Origin: Megascapheus bottae
Lineage: Eukaryota; Chordata; Mammalia; Rodentia; Geomyidae
Direction: 5' to 3'
DNA: 64,000 nt
Assembly: GCA_024803745.1 (NCBI GenBank)
Contig: JANJXV010000030.1
Coordinates: 2,995,001-3,059,000 of the forward strand
Numbering within the stretch: the stretch's first letter is position 1; each line of letters begins with the position of its first letter. The position numbers were made by a program, and so were the translations under genes. Shown piece after piece: positions 22,841 to 34,889 of this stretch. Below the pieces are notes generated by a model, which ran no database searches, was not told where the DNA came from, and was given only the letters and a program-made list of their open reading frames with translations.

Positions 22841-22841
22841 T

Positions 22842-25022
22842 GCAAAATTCCCAAAGCACCGGGCACATTAACCACCTACGATTCCTGTCGTCTGTGATGT
22901 GCACACATGAAGTTCTTACATTGGGGAGGCTGCAGGACCAGGTCTGTGGAACAATGATTGTTGTGCATATCTGATGTGAAGAGAGGGTAGAGAGTTTGCT
23001 ACCCTAAGCTGCGGTCCTCACTCTCACCGTCTTGACCTGTGCATGGCTCCTGGACCACGATGGAAGGCTTCTATGAGGCTCTGCGCTTTCCCTGACATTT
23101 TATCCCCTCGGCTGGCTCTGGGGGTCTGAGGTGGAAGACACAAGCATGGACCAGTGTTCTCCACGGCAGAGACCAGGGGGTTATTTTCCTAGTGGTGGTT
23201 TGGCCTATTTGGAGCTCTGGCTGTGAGTGAATGAGGAAACACGATCCCTGAGTAGAAAAGACTGTAAAGGGAGCAAGCCCAGCCCGTGTGTTTGGTAAGA
23301 AGCACATTAGGAGAGCGGCACTTGGAGTGAAGTGTGCAGGCTCCAGAGCAGGGCAGGGCACACATTCCTTCAGGGTCTGTGGAGCTAAAACCAAACAAAC
23401 GGTAGATGCCATGCGCTTGAGTCAGCGGCAAGAAAATAGACTGAGATGTCTTAACAAAAGTTTAGCAACCGTGACCCTTTTCCCCTCTGGCTGTGTTTTA
23501 GTTTATTTTTTTCCCCTTGTGAGAACAGTTTTATTAACTAGACAAGTGCAGTGACCATCGTAGCAGGTCAGCCGCAGGACGTGTGTTGCTCCGGTGACTT
23601 TGTCTCCACACGTTTACCCCTCGTGGCGCTCCCTGAAGGGCGCGTGTTTCCTCACACGCATACTCTGTGTAGTGATTTTCTCCCAAGCCTCCCGTGGAAG
23701 CTGTTTTTACTCCTGCACACTCATCCAGCTTCTGTGGCTTCCTCACTGCCTAAAGAAGATAAAGGTGGCATCGTGGTTGTTCCTTCCGGATATCTCAGGG
23801 TGTTGCGGGTGGCTCATCTTTATAAGTCAACACAGAAGGTCTCTGAAAGCAGAATGTTTCCTGCTGGCTGCTGAGAAGTTTCCTTCCGAAAGGGCTGGCT
23901 TTCCAGTGACTGCATGGCTAGCTCCACGCAGAGCAGAAGCACTCTGACAGAACCTGGTACGGCTGGAGGACCTTTCGTATCTCTGACTCCTGTACTGGTC
24001 TTTGCGTGGGTATAGTTCACATCTCATTATGTGTATCACATCCGCGACCTCAGCAAACCGTGTTTTTATCTTTAAGCCTCCTAATGCAAATAGCAATAGC
24101 TCTGAACAAGAGGGAAAGAGAGAATCACGTGACCACAGGCCCGGTTGCTCTGAGTCCAAAGTTTAAGGTGACAAATACTTCTTGCCCTGAACTGAATTTG
24201 GCAAGGAAGCTTATAAAATGCGGTTGTTATATCATTTGCCTGGCTGATCTCAGTCTAGTTATAAATTGGTGCAAGGACAGCCTAGCAGATGGGAATGGCT
24301 AGCTCTGATCTAGTAGTCCCATATGCCATGAGACAAGGACATTTGGGGGCTGCTCTGAAAGGTGTGTGGTGTGTACCCCACACACGTGCCACGTCTTCAC
24401 ACCGCAGGATACTTTATCACCCCTGCATTGCTCCCTTACTCTGGTGACCCATACCTGCCATGTGGATTTGGTTATTCTTGTTTACACTTGGTTTCTTCTC
24501 TTTACCAACCGTAATTCTCTCCCTTCTGTCAGTACTTTCTACCCATCTTTATTTGCTTGGAGTGTGCTCTCAAAGCTCAATAGTAATTCCCTGACATGTT
24601 CTCATAATCTTTACACATGGATTCTGCCCATCTTTTTACTTCTTAAATATTGGGTAAAGCTAAGTGAAGCAAATGTTCAAATATGTAAAGTTATTTGACT
24701 GTAAATAAATACCCAGATGGTCGTTTACATATTTTTGCACTGTATAAAAATAGGTGGAATCTATTACATATATATATTTATTTAATGTTCATACTTGATT
24801 CCAAATTAAGTAAATAGATGTTTCAAATGTGTTTTGTAAACTCGCACAAGCTACTTCTATGTATGTGTCCAAGAGATGTCCCCATTTGCAAGTGAATAGG
24901 CTTGATTCTCATGGGATCAATTGCCAATCATTCCTCTGCCAAAGTGAACCTTAGAAAAATCACATTGCGCTGAGTTGGGGACAAACATTGATACAGAAAG
25001 CAGGCTAAGCCATTAAACTGTA
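22842..25022. other. No gene or repeat recognised
   Basis: Mixed-composition non-coding DNA, CpG-enriched for an intron between about 23560 and 23700. AT-rich toward 24700-24850. Confidence 0.4.
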
Positions 25023-25029
25023 GCTGAAG

Positions 25030-25155
25030 AGGAGAGGGGGGAGGGAGGGAGGGAGGGAAGGAGGGAGAAAGAGAGAGAGGGGGAGGGGGGAGGGAGAGGA
25101 GGGAGGGAGGAAGAGAGAGAGAAAGAGAGAGGAGAGGAGAGGAAAGAGGGGGCGC
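25030..25155 (+). repeat. GGGA/GA polypurine tract
   Basis: Long imperfect GGGAGGGAGGGA and GAGAGAGA repeats. It abuts the tail side of a minus-strand ID-like SINE. Confidence 0.85.
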
Positions 25156-25157
25156 TG

Positions 25158-25232
25158 GAGAGATTGGACCCAGGATCTTGTGCACACTAAGCAAATGCTT
25201 GACCAATGAACATACATGCCTCAGCCCCCCAC
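25158..25232 (-). mobile_element. ID-like SINE fragment, minus strand
   Basis: Reverse ID head: TTGGACCCAGGATCTTGTGC, then 'actaagcaaatgcttgaccaatgaac' and a terminal 'cctcagcccc'. The adjoining polypurine tract may be its expanded tail in reverse. Confidence 0.65.
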
Positions 25233-25234
25233 CC

Positions 25235-25655
25235 AAAAAATGAAGTTTAATATTTAGTATATGAAAATGTGGTATGGAAAATAGCTAGATTAAACAATTT
25301 CTGCTAATAAATTATGGTATCTTTTAACATTCTGATTTAAACAGTTTTGAGGTAGTTCAAAATTGAAAGACAGATAGTAAAATTCACCTAACGGTATTTT
25401 TTTCTAGCTGAAAATGACTGTAGGCAAACTTTGCTTCCTAAATTGTTTGTGGAGTCTCTTTTATCTTTGATTAGTAGGGTTTCCTAGGATGATATTTGAG
25501 GTCCTTCTATTTATCAAAACGATTACATTTTGTGCTGTATTTTATTTTCTCTCCCCTTGCTCTCTGCTGCAACTATTCTCTCCTCACCACATTTCCTCTC
25601 TCTTTCCTATCTATCAAGACTTTGACCATAACAGAAGCAAACTGTATCCAGCCCT
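25235..25655. other. AT-rich non-coding sequence
   Basis: Nothing recognised. Confidence 0.4.
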
Positions 25656-25659
25656 CTGC

Positions 25660-25752
25660 TCATTCTCTCTCTCTATCTCTCTCTCTGTGTCTCTGTCTCT
25701 CTCTCCTCTCTCCCTCCTTCTCTCTCTCTACTGCTCTCCCCCTTATCTCCCT
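25660..25752 (+). repeat. CT microsatellite
   Basis: CTCTCTCTCTATCTCTCTCT and similar interrupted units. Confidence 0.85.
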
Positions 25753-25754
25753 GT

Positions 25755-26115
25755 ATTCCATGCTCTCTACTCCATAAGTCACCTGACACCCCCAATGCAA
25801 TATAAGTGAGTTGGCAATTTAACAGGCAACTACCCTGTTCTAAGAATAGCATGTCACACTAGGGTATATACATTACATTATCAGGCAAAGGAGGAAGCAG
25901 ATCTACCTATGTGATCACATCCACTCGCCACAAACTACAAGGAGAGAGTCACTTGTCCATATTTTCACTAAAGGTGGGAAACATTTAGAATTATCTTCAT
26001 CGTCATTAATCGTCCTCACACACTTTCTCTGTACAAAGTTTCTTATAGCCACTTACATTCTAATATTGAATATTCTAAAACCTTAAAGTAATTGACAGCT
26101 CCCATTTTTATTTTC
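25755..26115. other. AT-rich non-coding sequence
   Basis: Nothing recognised. Confidence 0.4.
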
Positions 26116-26117
26116 TT

Positions 26118-26226
26118 GAATGGTTTTTGAGATACTCTGTACTATCTCCCAGGCTGGCCTTGAATTCTCAGTCCCTGCCCTTTAGCTTCCTCAGTGGTAG
26201 TTAAGGAAAATTACGTCCAGCTGATA
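26118..26226 (-). mobile_element. B1-like SINE, minus strand
   Basis: The plus strand reads TTTTTGAGATACTCTGTACT, 'tcccaggctggccttgaattctcag' and 'cttcctcagtggtag', the reverse B1 pattern, followed by a diverged end. Confidence 0.6.
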
Positions 26227-26229
26227 GCT

Positions 26230-28212
26230 TATTTTTTCAGACCAAACATACCATCTAGACTTCTGCCTTGTCTTTTTTTCCACAATCCTTTCCCAATAAA
26301 ATCCTGCCATGAAAGTAGCTATTGCTTCATCTTTGTGGGGACTTAATGTTTTGCCCACCCTTTTATTTACAAATTCGATCTTAAGGGCAGAACTAATGAA
26401 GTGACTCTCCTGGCATTTCCAGCTCTAGGCCCAAATATAAATGGATCACTAAGCATCTCCCATCTGACCGTGGCTCACACTGGAATTCTTTTTTTTTTTT
26501 TTTAGAAAACAAATAACCCCATACTTGTTTAAAATCCATAGGGGAATCAATTTTTTTTCGATTTTCTCCAGTTAAATATGTCTGGATGCCATCATCATTT
26601 CTATAAAGAGATTAACACAGTGTCCGTCTCCACACCATGACTGTCCTGCAAGGAGGTTGTGGTAGCATGGAGACTATTTCTCATTACCCACTCCCCCACC
26701 CACACACACAGTACATAGGGGAGAGAGGAAAGCTGGAATAAATGGGAGAAGCCAAAGGGTTCAGAGAATCTAATCTGAACAGAGAGATCCAAAATAGGAT
26801 TGGCTTGCTAATGATTGACAATGCCAACTGTGTTGTCTGGATCAAAGGCTTTTGAATTATACTTGCAAATTTCTAAGGCCTCGTTCCACCCTTAATGCTT
26901 TGCCTAGTGGGTGACTACCTTCCACTAGGGTAAGAGTTCGATGGGGAAGGACACATGGAATGGGATTGGCTGGTGTGAGCATAGACCTTAAATCTCTGTA
27001 ATGGCTTCTTATTCACTGAATGGCTCTCCACCATCATTACGTTAAATTTTGAAATATAACAAAGCATACTAATGTTCTCACCTAAATGATCTTTTATTGT
27101 ACTGCAGCTTTAAGCACGTTTATATGGATTTCTACCCTAGGATGCTTTCTTTATCGGGAAGAATGAATTACTCTTTGAAACTGTAACTAAAGAAAGTACT
27201 GAGATGTGAAATTTACATATTATGGATAAAGTTGCAATGGTTTTCTTACCATATAGACACAGACAGTAATGCTGGCCATGGCTTTATTGCAAAGCCCTAC
27301 ACCTAGCCAAGGATGGACTTGTAATGTATGAACTAAGAACGAGACTCTTCATTGGATTGGTAAAATTAAATAGGCAATAGACATGGCCCATTTGAGACAT
27401 CTCTGCCTTATCTCGGCAGCTACAGAATGGTCCATTTCTATACCTGACTTGGATAGGCCACTCCCTCTCATGTCTTCTTCCACACAGGGAAGGAGTGATT
27501 CCTTGGTACTTCAGAGGACTGCTGTGTCGTGACTTTGAAGGTTCTGGATGCTCTCGTGGGTCACAGAATCTTCAAAAGCTCCCTGTGTCCTAGGAGCTGT
27601 ATTAGCTCACATGATGACAGGATTCTGTGGCAGGGATCACAGAGGCCTTGTGACCAGGCAGGCAATCTAAGAAAGATGATCATTTTCCCAGGTGCTTCTT
27701 CCAGTGGCTGCTTGCTTCTGCACCTGATTTCAGAATTCCTGCACTGCGTAAGTAAAGGTGGCTCCTATGTGGACCCACCACTCAAGAATGGAAAACAAGA
27801 TATCGTAGGATCTCTAGGCAGGATCTGGGTCTCCTGAGGCATCAAGGCGCATTCCAGTGGATGACCCTTCTCCAACAGTGTAATCCTTTGAGAAAATCTT
27901 CCTCGGATTTCTCACATAATTGCAGCGATACCTATTCTTGGGCCAGATAGCTAGAAGATCTGCAGATCTTCATACCCATGCCAGCAGTTCCATTGAGTTC
28001 CATTGATTAGGTTCTAGTCACCAAAAGAATGATTGAGAAAGATGTTCCCCAATCCCCAATTCTGGTTAAACCAGAATTCCAAGCGACTACATGAAGACAG
28101 TTGCCCTCCTTTGACATGTGCACCGCTATAGCTCTGCCCTTAGAGGATTTTATTTGAGTTCTTTGTGAGAAAAGGTACGTAGATTTGTAGAAGGAAGTAG
28201 CATTAGAATGTG
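26230..28212. other. No gene or repeat recognised
   Basis: Unique-looking DNA. A T15 run lies near 26489-26503 and a T8 run near 26551. Confidence 0.4.
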
Positions 28213-28215
28213 AGG

Positions 28216-28372
28216 CGTCAGCTGGTGGTGTGGTGACTCACACCTGTAATCCATGCTACTCTGGAGGCTGAGATCTGAGGATCATCGTTCAAGGCCAACC
28301 AGGGTAGAAAAGTGTGTGAGGCTCTTATTGCCAGTTGTTCAGCAAAAAGCTGGAAGTGGAAGTTCCTGAGGT
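28216..28372 (+). mobile_element. SINE (B1/Geo type), truncated in the Geo half
   Basis: GTGACTCACACCTGTAATCC, 'ggaggctgagatctgaggatca' and AGCAAAAAGCTGGAAGTGGA are present; the Geo half then fades out. Confidence 0.75.
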
Positions 28373-28374
28373 AC

Positions 28375-28875
28375 TCCTAGGCAGAACGCCTTTGTTGTTT
28401 TGATTTCTGTTTGGGTTGAATTTTTCAGGTTAGGTGTGGAGCATTTTTCCAGGGCTAGACCTTGGTTTGCGTCTTGACATTTATCAGTGGTGATTTAAAG
28501 TGTGGATTGGATCCTTTGACTATTTCTGAACACACACACTTTTGTTTTCTCCCAATGAGAGAGGAAAAGAGACACACGTAACAGAGAATTTTTAAAATGG
28601 AATTAAACTCATAGTATGGCCCAAGTTTTATGTCTGAGTGTATCTCTGCAAACAGCAGGTATGTAAGCATTCTCCTGTCGACAGTCACCCAGAGAAGCAA
28701 TATGTCCATTTTCTACTTACAGTCTACCTGCTTTCTTTCCTAGTGTGTTCTCTTTCCTATTTCTTCCCCTGGCAGTAGAAGAAAAGGCCCTGCACTGTAA
28801 GGTATAAAGAAAAATGACCTCAATATAAGTCCAAAATTTTTAATAACTATATTTACAAATAAGGGTAAAATACCA
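28375..28875. other. No gene or repeat recognised
   Basis: AT-rich non-coding DNA. Confidence 0.4.
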
Positions 28876-28879
28876 AGTT

Positions 28880-29310
28880 TAATAGTTGTCTCGATTCTTA
28901 GTGTTTTCCCGTTGACTGTGCAAAATCTTATAGCTTGATGGTTTTATGTGTCCAATTCATTGTGTGAGAACAAAGCTAATTTTATTCGAGTTAATGGCGA
29001 ATTATGAAAGTCTGGAGTAACAGTTCTCACATAAAAATATTTCGAGTGATTTTGCAGCATTTTTCCCCTCCCATCACGTGTGAATACAATTTTTGTTATT
29101 TTTATAGAGGATGGAAGTCATTTACGGGATGCTCGTGTTTGAAAAATAATCTGATGATTATATAATTCATCTTTCATCGAATAATCTCCTGATATGGTAT
29201 TAAAATGAGGGCTCGTGTACTCCACTAGGAAAAGCTTCTCTTTGTAGTGTTATGAATGTGAAATGAATTTTAATTTCTCTAAGTAATGATGGGAACATCA
29301 GACCTAGAAA
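28880..29310. other. Repeat-free AT-rich block, candidate conserved non-coding element
   Basis: No microsatellite or SINE remnant interrupts this block, and several TCGA/TCGT and CGAG CpGs survive in AT-rich context (for example TTATTCGAGTTAATGGCG). Homeobox-like TAAT and AATTA cores are frequent. This resembles vertebrate conserved elements, but conservation cannot be shown from one sequence. Confidence 0.25.
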
Positions 29311-29314
29311 ACTG

Positions 29315-30718
29315 TCCAGTAGACTACATTTTTGTAAGCACACTTGGAGCTGGCTCTGCTGGGAAGAAGTCCATCCAAGTGTCTGTGGAGGAAGCTGATG
29401 TTACGGTTGGATTTCCCAGCTGGCTCTGAGCACAGTAAGCAAGCAAGCAAGAAATAAGCCCAGCATATTTGGTGACCAAAATGCTTGCTTTGCTGGAGAA
29501 TCTGAATAAAATCTTAAGAAATGAAAAAAAATATGTGAAGGGAAATACTTTTAGTTTTGCATTCAGTATGTTTTTAACTCTTCCAAAGCCAGCAAGCTCC
29601 TTCTGAACTTGCAATTGTCATCAGAGAGAGATGGAGAATTCAATCATGTTCATAGCAAGTTCCCTTCCTCAATTCAATTTCCTTGCCTCTGTGGTATGAA
29701 ATGCGTGTTTCATCATCTGTGGTTTTTTTTCTCATATGATACTGGTCCCTTAAGAGAATTGATTAGGAGGTGTTTGCCAATAAACGACTGGAAGTCATGA
29801 CCTTTGGGTACTAGAAGCTGTGGGCAAAGTCAAACTTGTCAAAGTCACTATTGGGTTTTTTTTTTCTAGAACCTTCGATTTAGTTATTGCTATCTTGTAT
29901 CACTGAAGAATAAATTGCATGACCCCACACAATTTAGTAAAACAATAGGGAATAAAACATAAAATCATGTCGACTCCTATTTTAGTTTGCTTTCTTCTTT
30001 GAGAATGAACATTGGGTCTGAAAGAGTTAAAGAAGCCACACATATTCTGCTAGGTACAATGGGTCCAGCAAAGGATAAACAGGACATTAGGAGAGACAGA
30101 CATTTTATACACAACTGTAATAAAAAGAGTGTCTTGAATAAATGAGGAGTATATAAAATACCAGGGATTTATAAAAACGGAAGCAATTAATCTGTACTGG
30201 AAAGAACAAGAGGGTCCATTGGAAGCCCTGCCGCAGTTGCTGGGACATGAAAGAATTCAAGTACAACGACTCGAAAAGAAAGATGGTGAGGTTGAAATGG
30301 GAATTTGATGGTGAAAAAAAAATCAACTGGTTTATATAATCACAATTTCAGCTGGATAAAGAATATAAAATGGCTGATATAAAGAAGGAAGAACACATTT
30401 GAAAAAGCCCAAAGGACATTATATCTTTTCTTGTGTCTCTAAGGCGTGGTCTGACGTGAAGGAGTGACTGACAGCAGAAAAGCAGTGTCTGTGATGTGCA
30501 GGACTCTGTTGGATGGTGGTTTGCTTGTGGAGCAGATGGCAAGAGGAAAAACAAAAGTTGTAGCGAGGTCTTTGGACGTAGAAACAGCAAGGCCAGATGG
30601 ATTAGCAGATGAAGCAGGATCGATTATGGTTTCCTTTTCTGAAGAAAACCCACAGATCATAGATCACTGGATTTGTGCAAAGAGGAAGTGGTCATAGGTT
30701 TTGGAGATATTACTTTTG
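29315..30718. other. No gene or repeat recognised
   Basis: AT-rich non-coding DNA with T-runs near 29726 and 29860 and an A-run near 30315. Confidence 0.4.
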
Positions 30719-30721
30719 GGA

Positions 30722-30998
30722 GGGGAATGTGGGGTTCGAAGTCAGGGTTTATACTTGTAAGGTAGGTGCTCTACCAGTTGAACCATGACTCTAGGTTTTT
30801 TTTTGCTCTAATTACTTTTGAGATAGAACCTTGCTTTTGTTTGCCTTGATTAACCTGTATCTTAGCTCTTTTCACACATCCTGCCATAACTGGATTAACA
30901 ATTTTATCTCTTTTCTTTGGCCCAGGCAAGCCTGGAACTATGATCTTTCAAATCTCTACCTTGCCAATAGCTAGGATTATGGGTCACTGGCATCCAGT
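30722..30998 (-). mobile_element. Diverged SINE, minus strand
   Basis: Reverse-orientation marks: GTGGGGTTCGAAGTCAGGGT, 'taggtgctctaccagttgaaccatgac', 'gagatagaacc', and at the end AATAGCTAGGATTATGGGTC. It is longer than its relatives because of an internal expansion or a second insertion. Confidence 0.6.
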
Positions 30999-31167
30999 GG
31001 CAGAGGAAAACATCTTGATGGATGATAATCCAAGAATCTGTGAGAGGAGGGGAATCTGAACCATGGATATCTGAGATAATTTAGTTTTCCAAATCTTGTC
31101 TACTTTAGCCAGAGGTTAAGAATGAACACACGCATGGGAAATGCCAGCTGATTCCATAATTATGATG

Positions 31168-31378
31168 TCGATGATAATGGTTTATGTACTTATCCTTGCT
31201 AGCACTGGACTAAGTACCACTCATTTACCTCTCGAAGTCCCCTCATGAGCAGACTATATTATGATGTTATTTCTACTGATGGAAAGGGAAAGGGCATAGG
31301 GAACCCAGCAGACTGATTAGCTTAGGCACTATGAAGAGTAAATAACTTGATCTATTATGCAAGAATGCGGCAATGTGT
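31168..31378 (-). mobile_element. Probable MIR, minus strand
   Basis: Order of marks: 'cactggactaagtaccactcatttacctctcgaagtcccctcatgagcag', then 'attatgatgttatttctactgatgg', then AAGAGTAAATAACTTGATCT. This follows the reverse complement of MIR. The copy is strongly diverged, as expected for this ancient family. Confidence 0.55.
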
Positions 31379-31379
31379 A

Positions 31380-32140
31380 CCTTAGAGAGCCAATCTCCTG
31401 AAGTGATATTAATTATGATGAAGGCCATTCCAGCCCTTCTTTAAGTAGGGGGAATGGTACCAATCAAAACATTCATTTAGAATGGAATGTGACTGAGCAG
31501 AAACATGTTCTAAGAGAAGATTTAGAGGGAGGCCAGCAGTGTTCATATCACTGCATGGACATTGCTCACTTAGTACTCAAGAAATTGAGTCGGCTGCAAG
31601 CTTGTGTGTATTAAAGTAGATAAAATAGAAGGTACTCAGAAAAAAAAGAGGCTATCTTTGTTGTTGACAGTCACCTTGGAGAAGCAGATCTTGAAGTATC
31701 TTTGTATTCCCTTTTAGTTTTCCCCATATTTTACAAATTGTATTTAATTGAAATTAACTTATCAGCATGTATGGATGCAATCATTTTTCATCAAAACTAA
31801 AATTTGTTGAGCATTTTAAAAATGTTCCCTACAGTATCTCACCTAGACTTCTTTTTTATTCAGAACTATTTTTAACTTAGATTGGAATATATTTTTCTTT
31901 CAGAAATAAACAAGGGCTCAAAACTGTGTCCAATATTGAGAAAGTCTTTAGATTTCTTTATATAAAAAAGGAGAAACAAAGCGAGGATTAAGTTCAAGTA
32001 GCTTTCACATGTTGGTTTCTATGTATTTTTCCATATAACAACCCAAGGATTTCTGGAGTGGGAGAAAGAATGTAGAGGAAAAGTTCTGGAAGAGAAAAAA
32101 ATTCATATATGTGCTTGTATTAATTTTTTCTTTTCTTCTT
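31380..32140. other. No gene or repeat recognised
   Basis: AT-rich non-coding DNA. Confidence 0.4.
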
Positions 32141-32142
32141 TA

Positions 32143-32374
32143 GTTGGTAGCGGGGCTTGAACTCAGGGCCTGGGCACTGCCCCTGAGCTCCTTTGTTCAA
32201 GGTTGGAACTTTATCATTTTGAGCAACAGCTTCATTTCTGGTTTTCTGGTTGCTAACTGGAGATGAGTGTCACAGACTTTCCAAGCCAGGGACTGGCTTT
32301 CAACTGCAAACCTCAGATCTCAGCCTCTTGAGTAGCTCAGGATTACAGGTGTGAGCCACCAGCACAGGCTTGTC
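32143..32374 (-). mobile_element. SINE (B1/Geo type), minus strand, nearly full length
   Basis: The reverse Geo half starts GGGGCTTGAACTCAGGGCCT and includes 'gggcactgcccctgagctcc'; 'ggttgctaactggagatgag' is the central linker; the head ends GGATTACAGGTGTGAGCCAC. One of the best-preserved copies of this family here. Confidence 0.85.
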
Positions 32375-32501
32375 TTGTTTTTCTTTAAAAGCACTTAGAT
32401 ACCAGACAGTCTACCTTTACCACCACCACCAAGGGGGAAAAAACACAAATTCTTACCATAACTGCAAAAGTTTTCAGTCCAGATTAGAAAAGGGAGCTTA
32501 C

Positions 32502-32674
32502 CGTTGGACTCCATTTGTTGAGAAGGCGTCACTGGAGTTGACATGATGCAGTGCTTTTCTTGACATCCACAGCCCTTAATAAAGTGCAGATTTGAAGCTA
32601 CCCTGGGACATCATCGTTCCCTAGAGGATCCAGCCCAGCCACATCACAGAATGGCAACCCCACCAAGCGACACC
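32502..32674 (-). other. Candidate exon on the minus strand, possible alternative first coding exon
   Basis: On the minus strand, GCCTGTGTGTTTCCTTCAG is a good acceptor before base 32674 and CCAACG|GTAAGC is a good donor after base 32502 (173 nt). All frames have stops in the first part. From an ATG at 32544 a frame runs to the donor and reads MSTPVTPSQQMESN, ending in phase 1. It would lie antisense to the proposed plus-strand transcript. No homologue is recognised. A non-coding or spurious origin is at least as likely. Confidence 0.2.
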
Positions 32675-33178
32675 CTGAAGGAAACACACAGGCTCCAGGT
32701 TAGGCCAGAATGCATTCTCAGCTGGGTCCCACTGTGTCATTCAGACTCATAGGCCTCGCTAACTCGATGTGTAACTGCTCTGAGGAAGACAGACAGTAAG
32801 AAAACATGAATAAGTTGTAATGGCGTGCCTGGCACAGCGTTCACTGTTTAAGAAACCTGCCTTGTATCAATCAATGACCAAGTTACTGTCTATTCCGCTA
32901 TTGGCTCTACAAGGTCGGGGGGGGGGGGTTGTTCCCATGTAGTATTCTTTCAAGAGTAGAGACTTTGGGGAGTTGGTCACTGGTACATTATTCATTTTAA
33001 TTTAAAACTAGATAGTAACAGGGGTGGTAAATTCTTAATATGTTTCTTAGGGATCTGTGATATATTCCATTAAAAAGTTCCTCAAAGTGAAAGCGTTATT
33101 ATGTCAGAGTATGGAGGAATGACACACTTGTTATGAGACTTCAGTAAAAATAATTGATTTCTTAAAAATGTGAATACT
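32675..33178. other. No gene recognised
   Basis: Contains a G12 homopolymer at 32917-32928. Nothing else recognised. Confidence 0.4.
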
Positions 33179-33179
33179 T

Positions 33180-33220
33180 GGCTGGCATTCTACTACTTGA
33201 GCCACATCTCCAGCCCCTAG
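33180..33220 (-). mobile_element. Short SINE remnant, minus strand
   Basis: CTACTTGAGCCACATCTCCA followed by 'gcccc', the reverse head of the ID/Geo family. Confidence 0.4.
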
Positions 33221-33299
33221 AATGGAGGCAGGAAAGGTGAGGAAAAAGTCCATGTTCCATGTAAGTATATATGCATATTTATGGATATATGCATATTTT

Positions 33300-33625
33300 C
33301 TTTTTTATTGTAATTAATAGAAGGGTTACAGTTATATTCACCAGATAGAAGGTGTATTACTTCACATACATTGATACCCCTTCTCATGTTTTTGTCCCCA
33401 TTTCCCTCTCCCCACCCCCTCCCCTCACCTTGTTTTCCCCCTTCCCTTTCCTATTTCAAATAAACAAATAAACATATATACAGTATACCAGATGACAAGG
33501 TAAGATACCTTGGGCAAAACCAAGGGACAGCGAAAGAGATGACAGATAACAGTACATTAAGAACAACAATCACACATTACATGGCTCTTGTTTCCATATG
33601 CTGGAGGTCCTTTGATACTTTCTAG
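33300..33625 (-). mobile_element. L1 3' end, minus strand
   Basis: TTTTTATTGTAATTAATAGA at the left is the reverse of an L1 tail. The following ~300 bases match, in order, those of the longer L1 at 37.7 kb ('gggttac', 'ccagatagaaggt', 'cacatacattgatacccc', 'gtacattaag', 'aggtcctttgatac'). Only the 3' UTR is present. Confidence 0.8.
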
Positions 33626-33629
33626 AGTT

Positions 33630-34382
33630 TGTAGCGTACATTAAGCCCAATTTTATTTCATTATGAGAAAATGTTTCTTCTGTATGGACCTTGGAAAGGG
33701 TATATTAATAGATTTCCCACTTTATGACAAAAGTATAGTTATTCTTACAAAAAATGTTAAAAAGGAGAGATTATTGATCATCAGCATCAATACAAAGCAC
33801 CGAAGTCATTTTAATTACCGACAAAAAAAAAAAACCTACTTTTTTTCTGGTCATTAACCGAGAAAACAGATACTAAAGAATAGGATCCATGTAAAAAGTT
33901 TAGGTTAAAATTTTAATAGCTCTATATGGAGATCTAGAGACCATCCTAGTTTTAAAATATTAGGATCTCCCATCATTTAAAGGCAGCCAAGGACTAGGAG
34001 ACCCAGTTAGAGGAGAAATATGTGGCCTTCTTGAGTTTAACACAACGGCTCTGCTTATTATAACCATTTGTTACCATAAAAGCATAAACTAAAAGGTAGC
34101 AGCGACGGGTAAGTGTAATATATTACATTAAATAAACTTGTCCTGCACATAGCACATAGAAAGCTCTGTTTACATTACAGTAAGCTGTTTTCTGCTGCAT
34201 TTACAATTCTGCTGTGTACATAAATTAGGAGAACTTAGGACACTTCACTGTAATTTATCTGATCGAGCCTCAAAGACCTGATTGCTACAATTTCAGCCCC
34301 ACAAAATTTATTTGGGTATTTGGTAGCATCATAATCAACTAAAACTTTCGTAAGGTACGTGCATTTTAGCTGATCATTCAGC
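33630..34382. other. AT-rich sequence, possible conserved element at 34080-34380
   Basis: Repeat-free, with retained CpG in AT-rich context (GCGACGGGTAAG, CTTTCGTAAGGTACGTGC). An A-run lies near 33822. No exon is supported. Confidence 0.3.
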
Positions 34383-34384
34383 TG

Positions 34385-34885
34385 AAAGAATGGATTACTG
34401 AGAAATAATGTTAAGTGAACTAAGTCAGGCCCAGAGAAGCAAAGGATGTGTGTATCCTCTAGTATGTGGAAGTCAGACTGAATTTATACATGTATGAATA
34501 AATGTAGATGAGGTTGTACGCGAGTGGACCCAGATGTAACTAAAGTAGGATATATGCAGGGGAGAATTCAAATGGTATAATTCCTTAGAAACACTAACTC
34601 GTCATCCAATAAAATGAATACCAGAAAGTTGCTGCTTGAGATGAGGCAGGGAAGCCCAAGGAGCAGGGGTAGGACAGTGAAGACAGGTAATGGGGAGAAA
34701 ATGCAGTCACCATATTCCATGCATAGCCCAGGAAACTAGGAAGACAGGGGAGGGGCTGGGTTGGGGAAATGAGGAGAGAAGGGACAGCTATCAGGATGCA
34801 CTGTACTGATAAACCGATACATCCATGATATCCCATGGGTACAACTACTGAAAGACAATTAAAATACCATTTTAAAATACACCAA
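34385..34885 (+). mobile_element. Old L1 3'-end fragment, plus strand
   Basis: The start ATGTTAAGTGAACTAAGTCA followed by 'ggcccagagaagcaaagg' is the end of L1 ORF2. The rest, through 'ggggaggggctgggttgggg' to 'actgaaagacaattaaaat', is a diverged 3' UTR. Confidence 0.65.
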
Positions 34886-34889
34886 ACCA

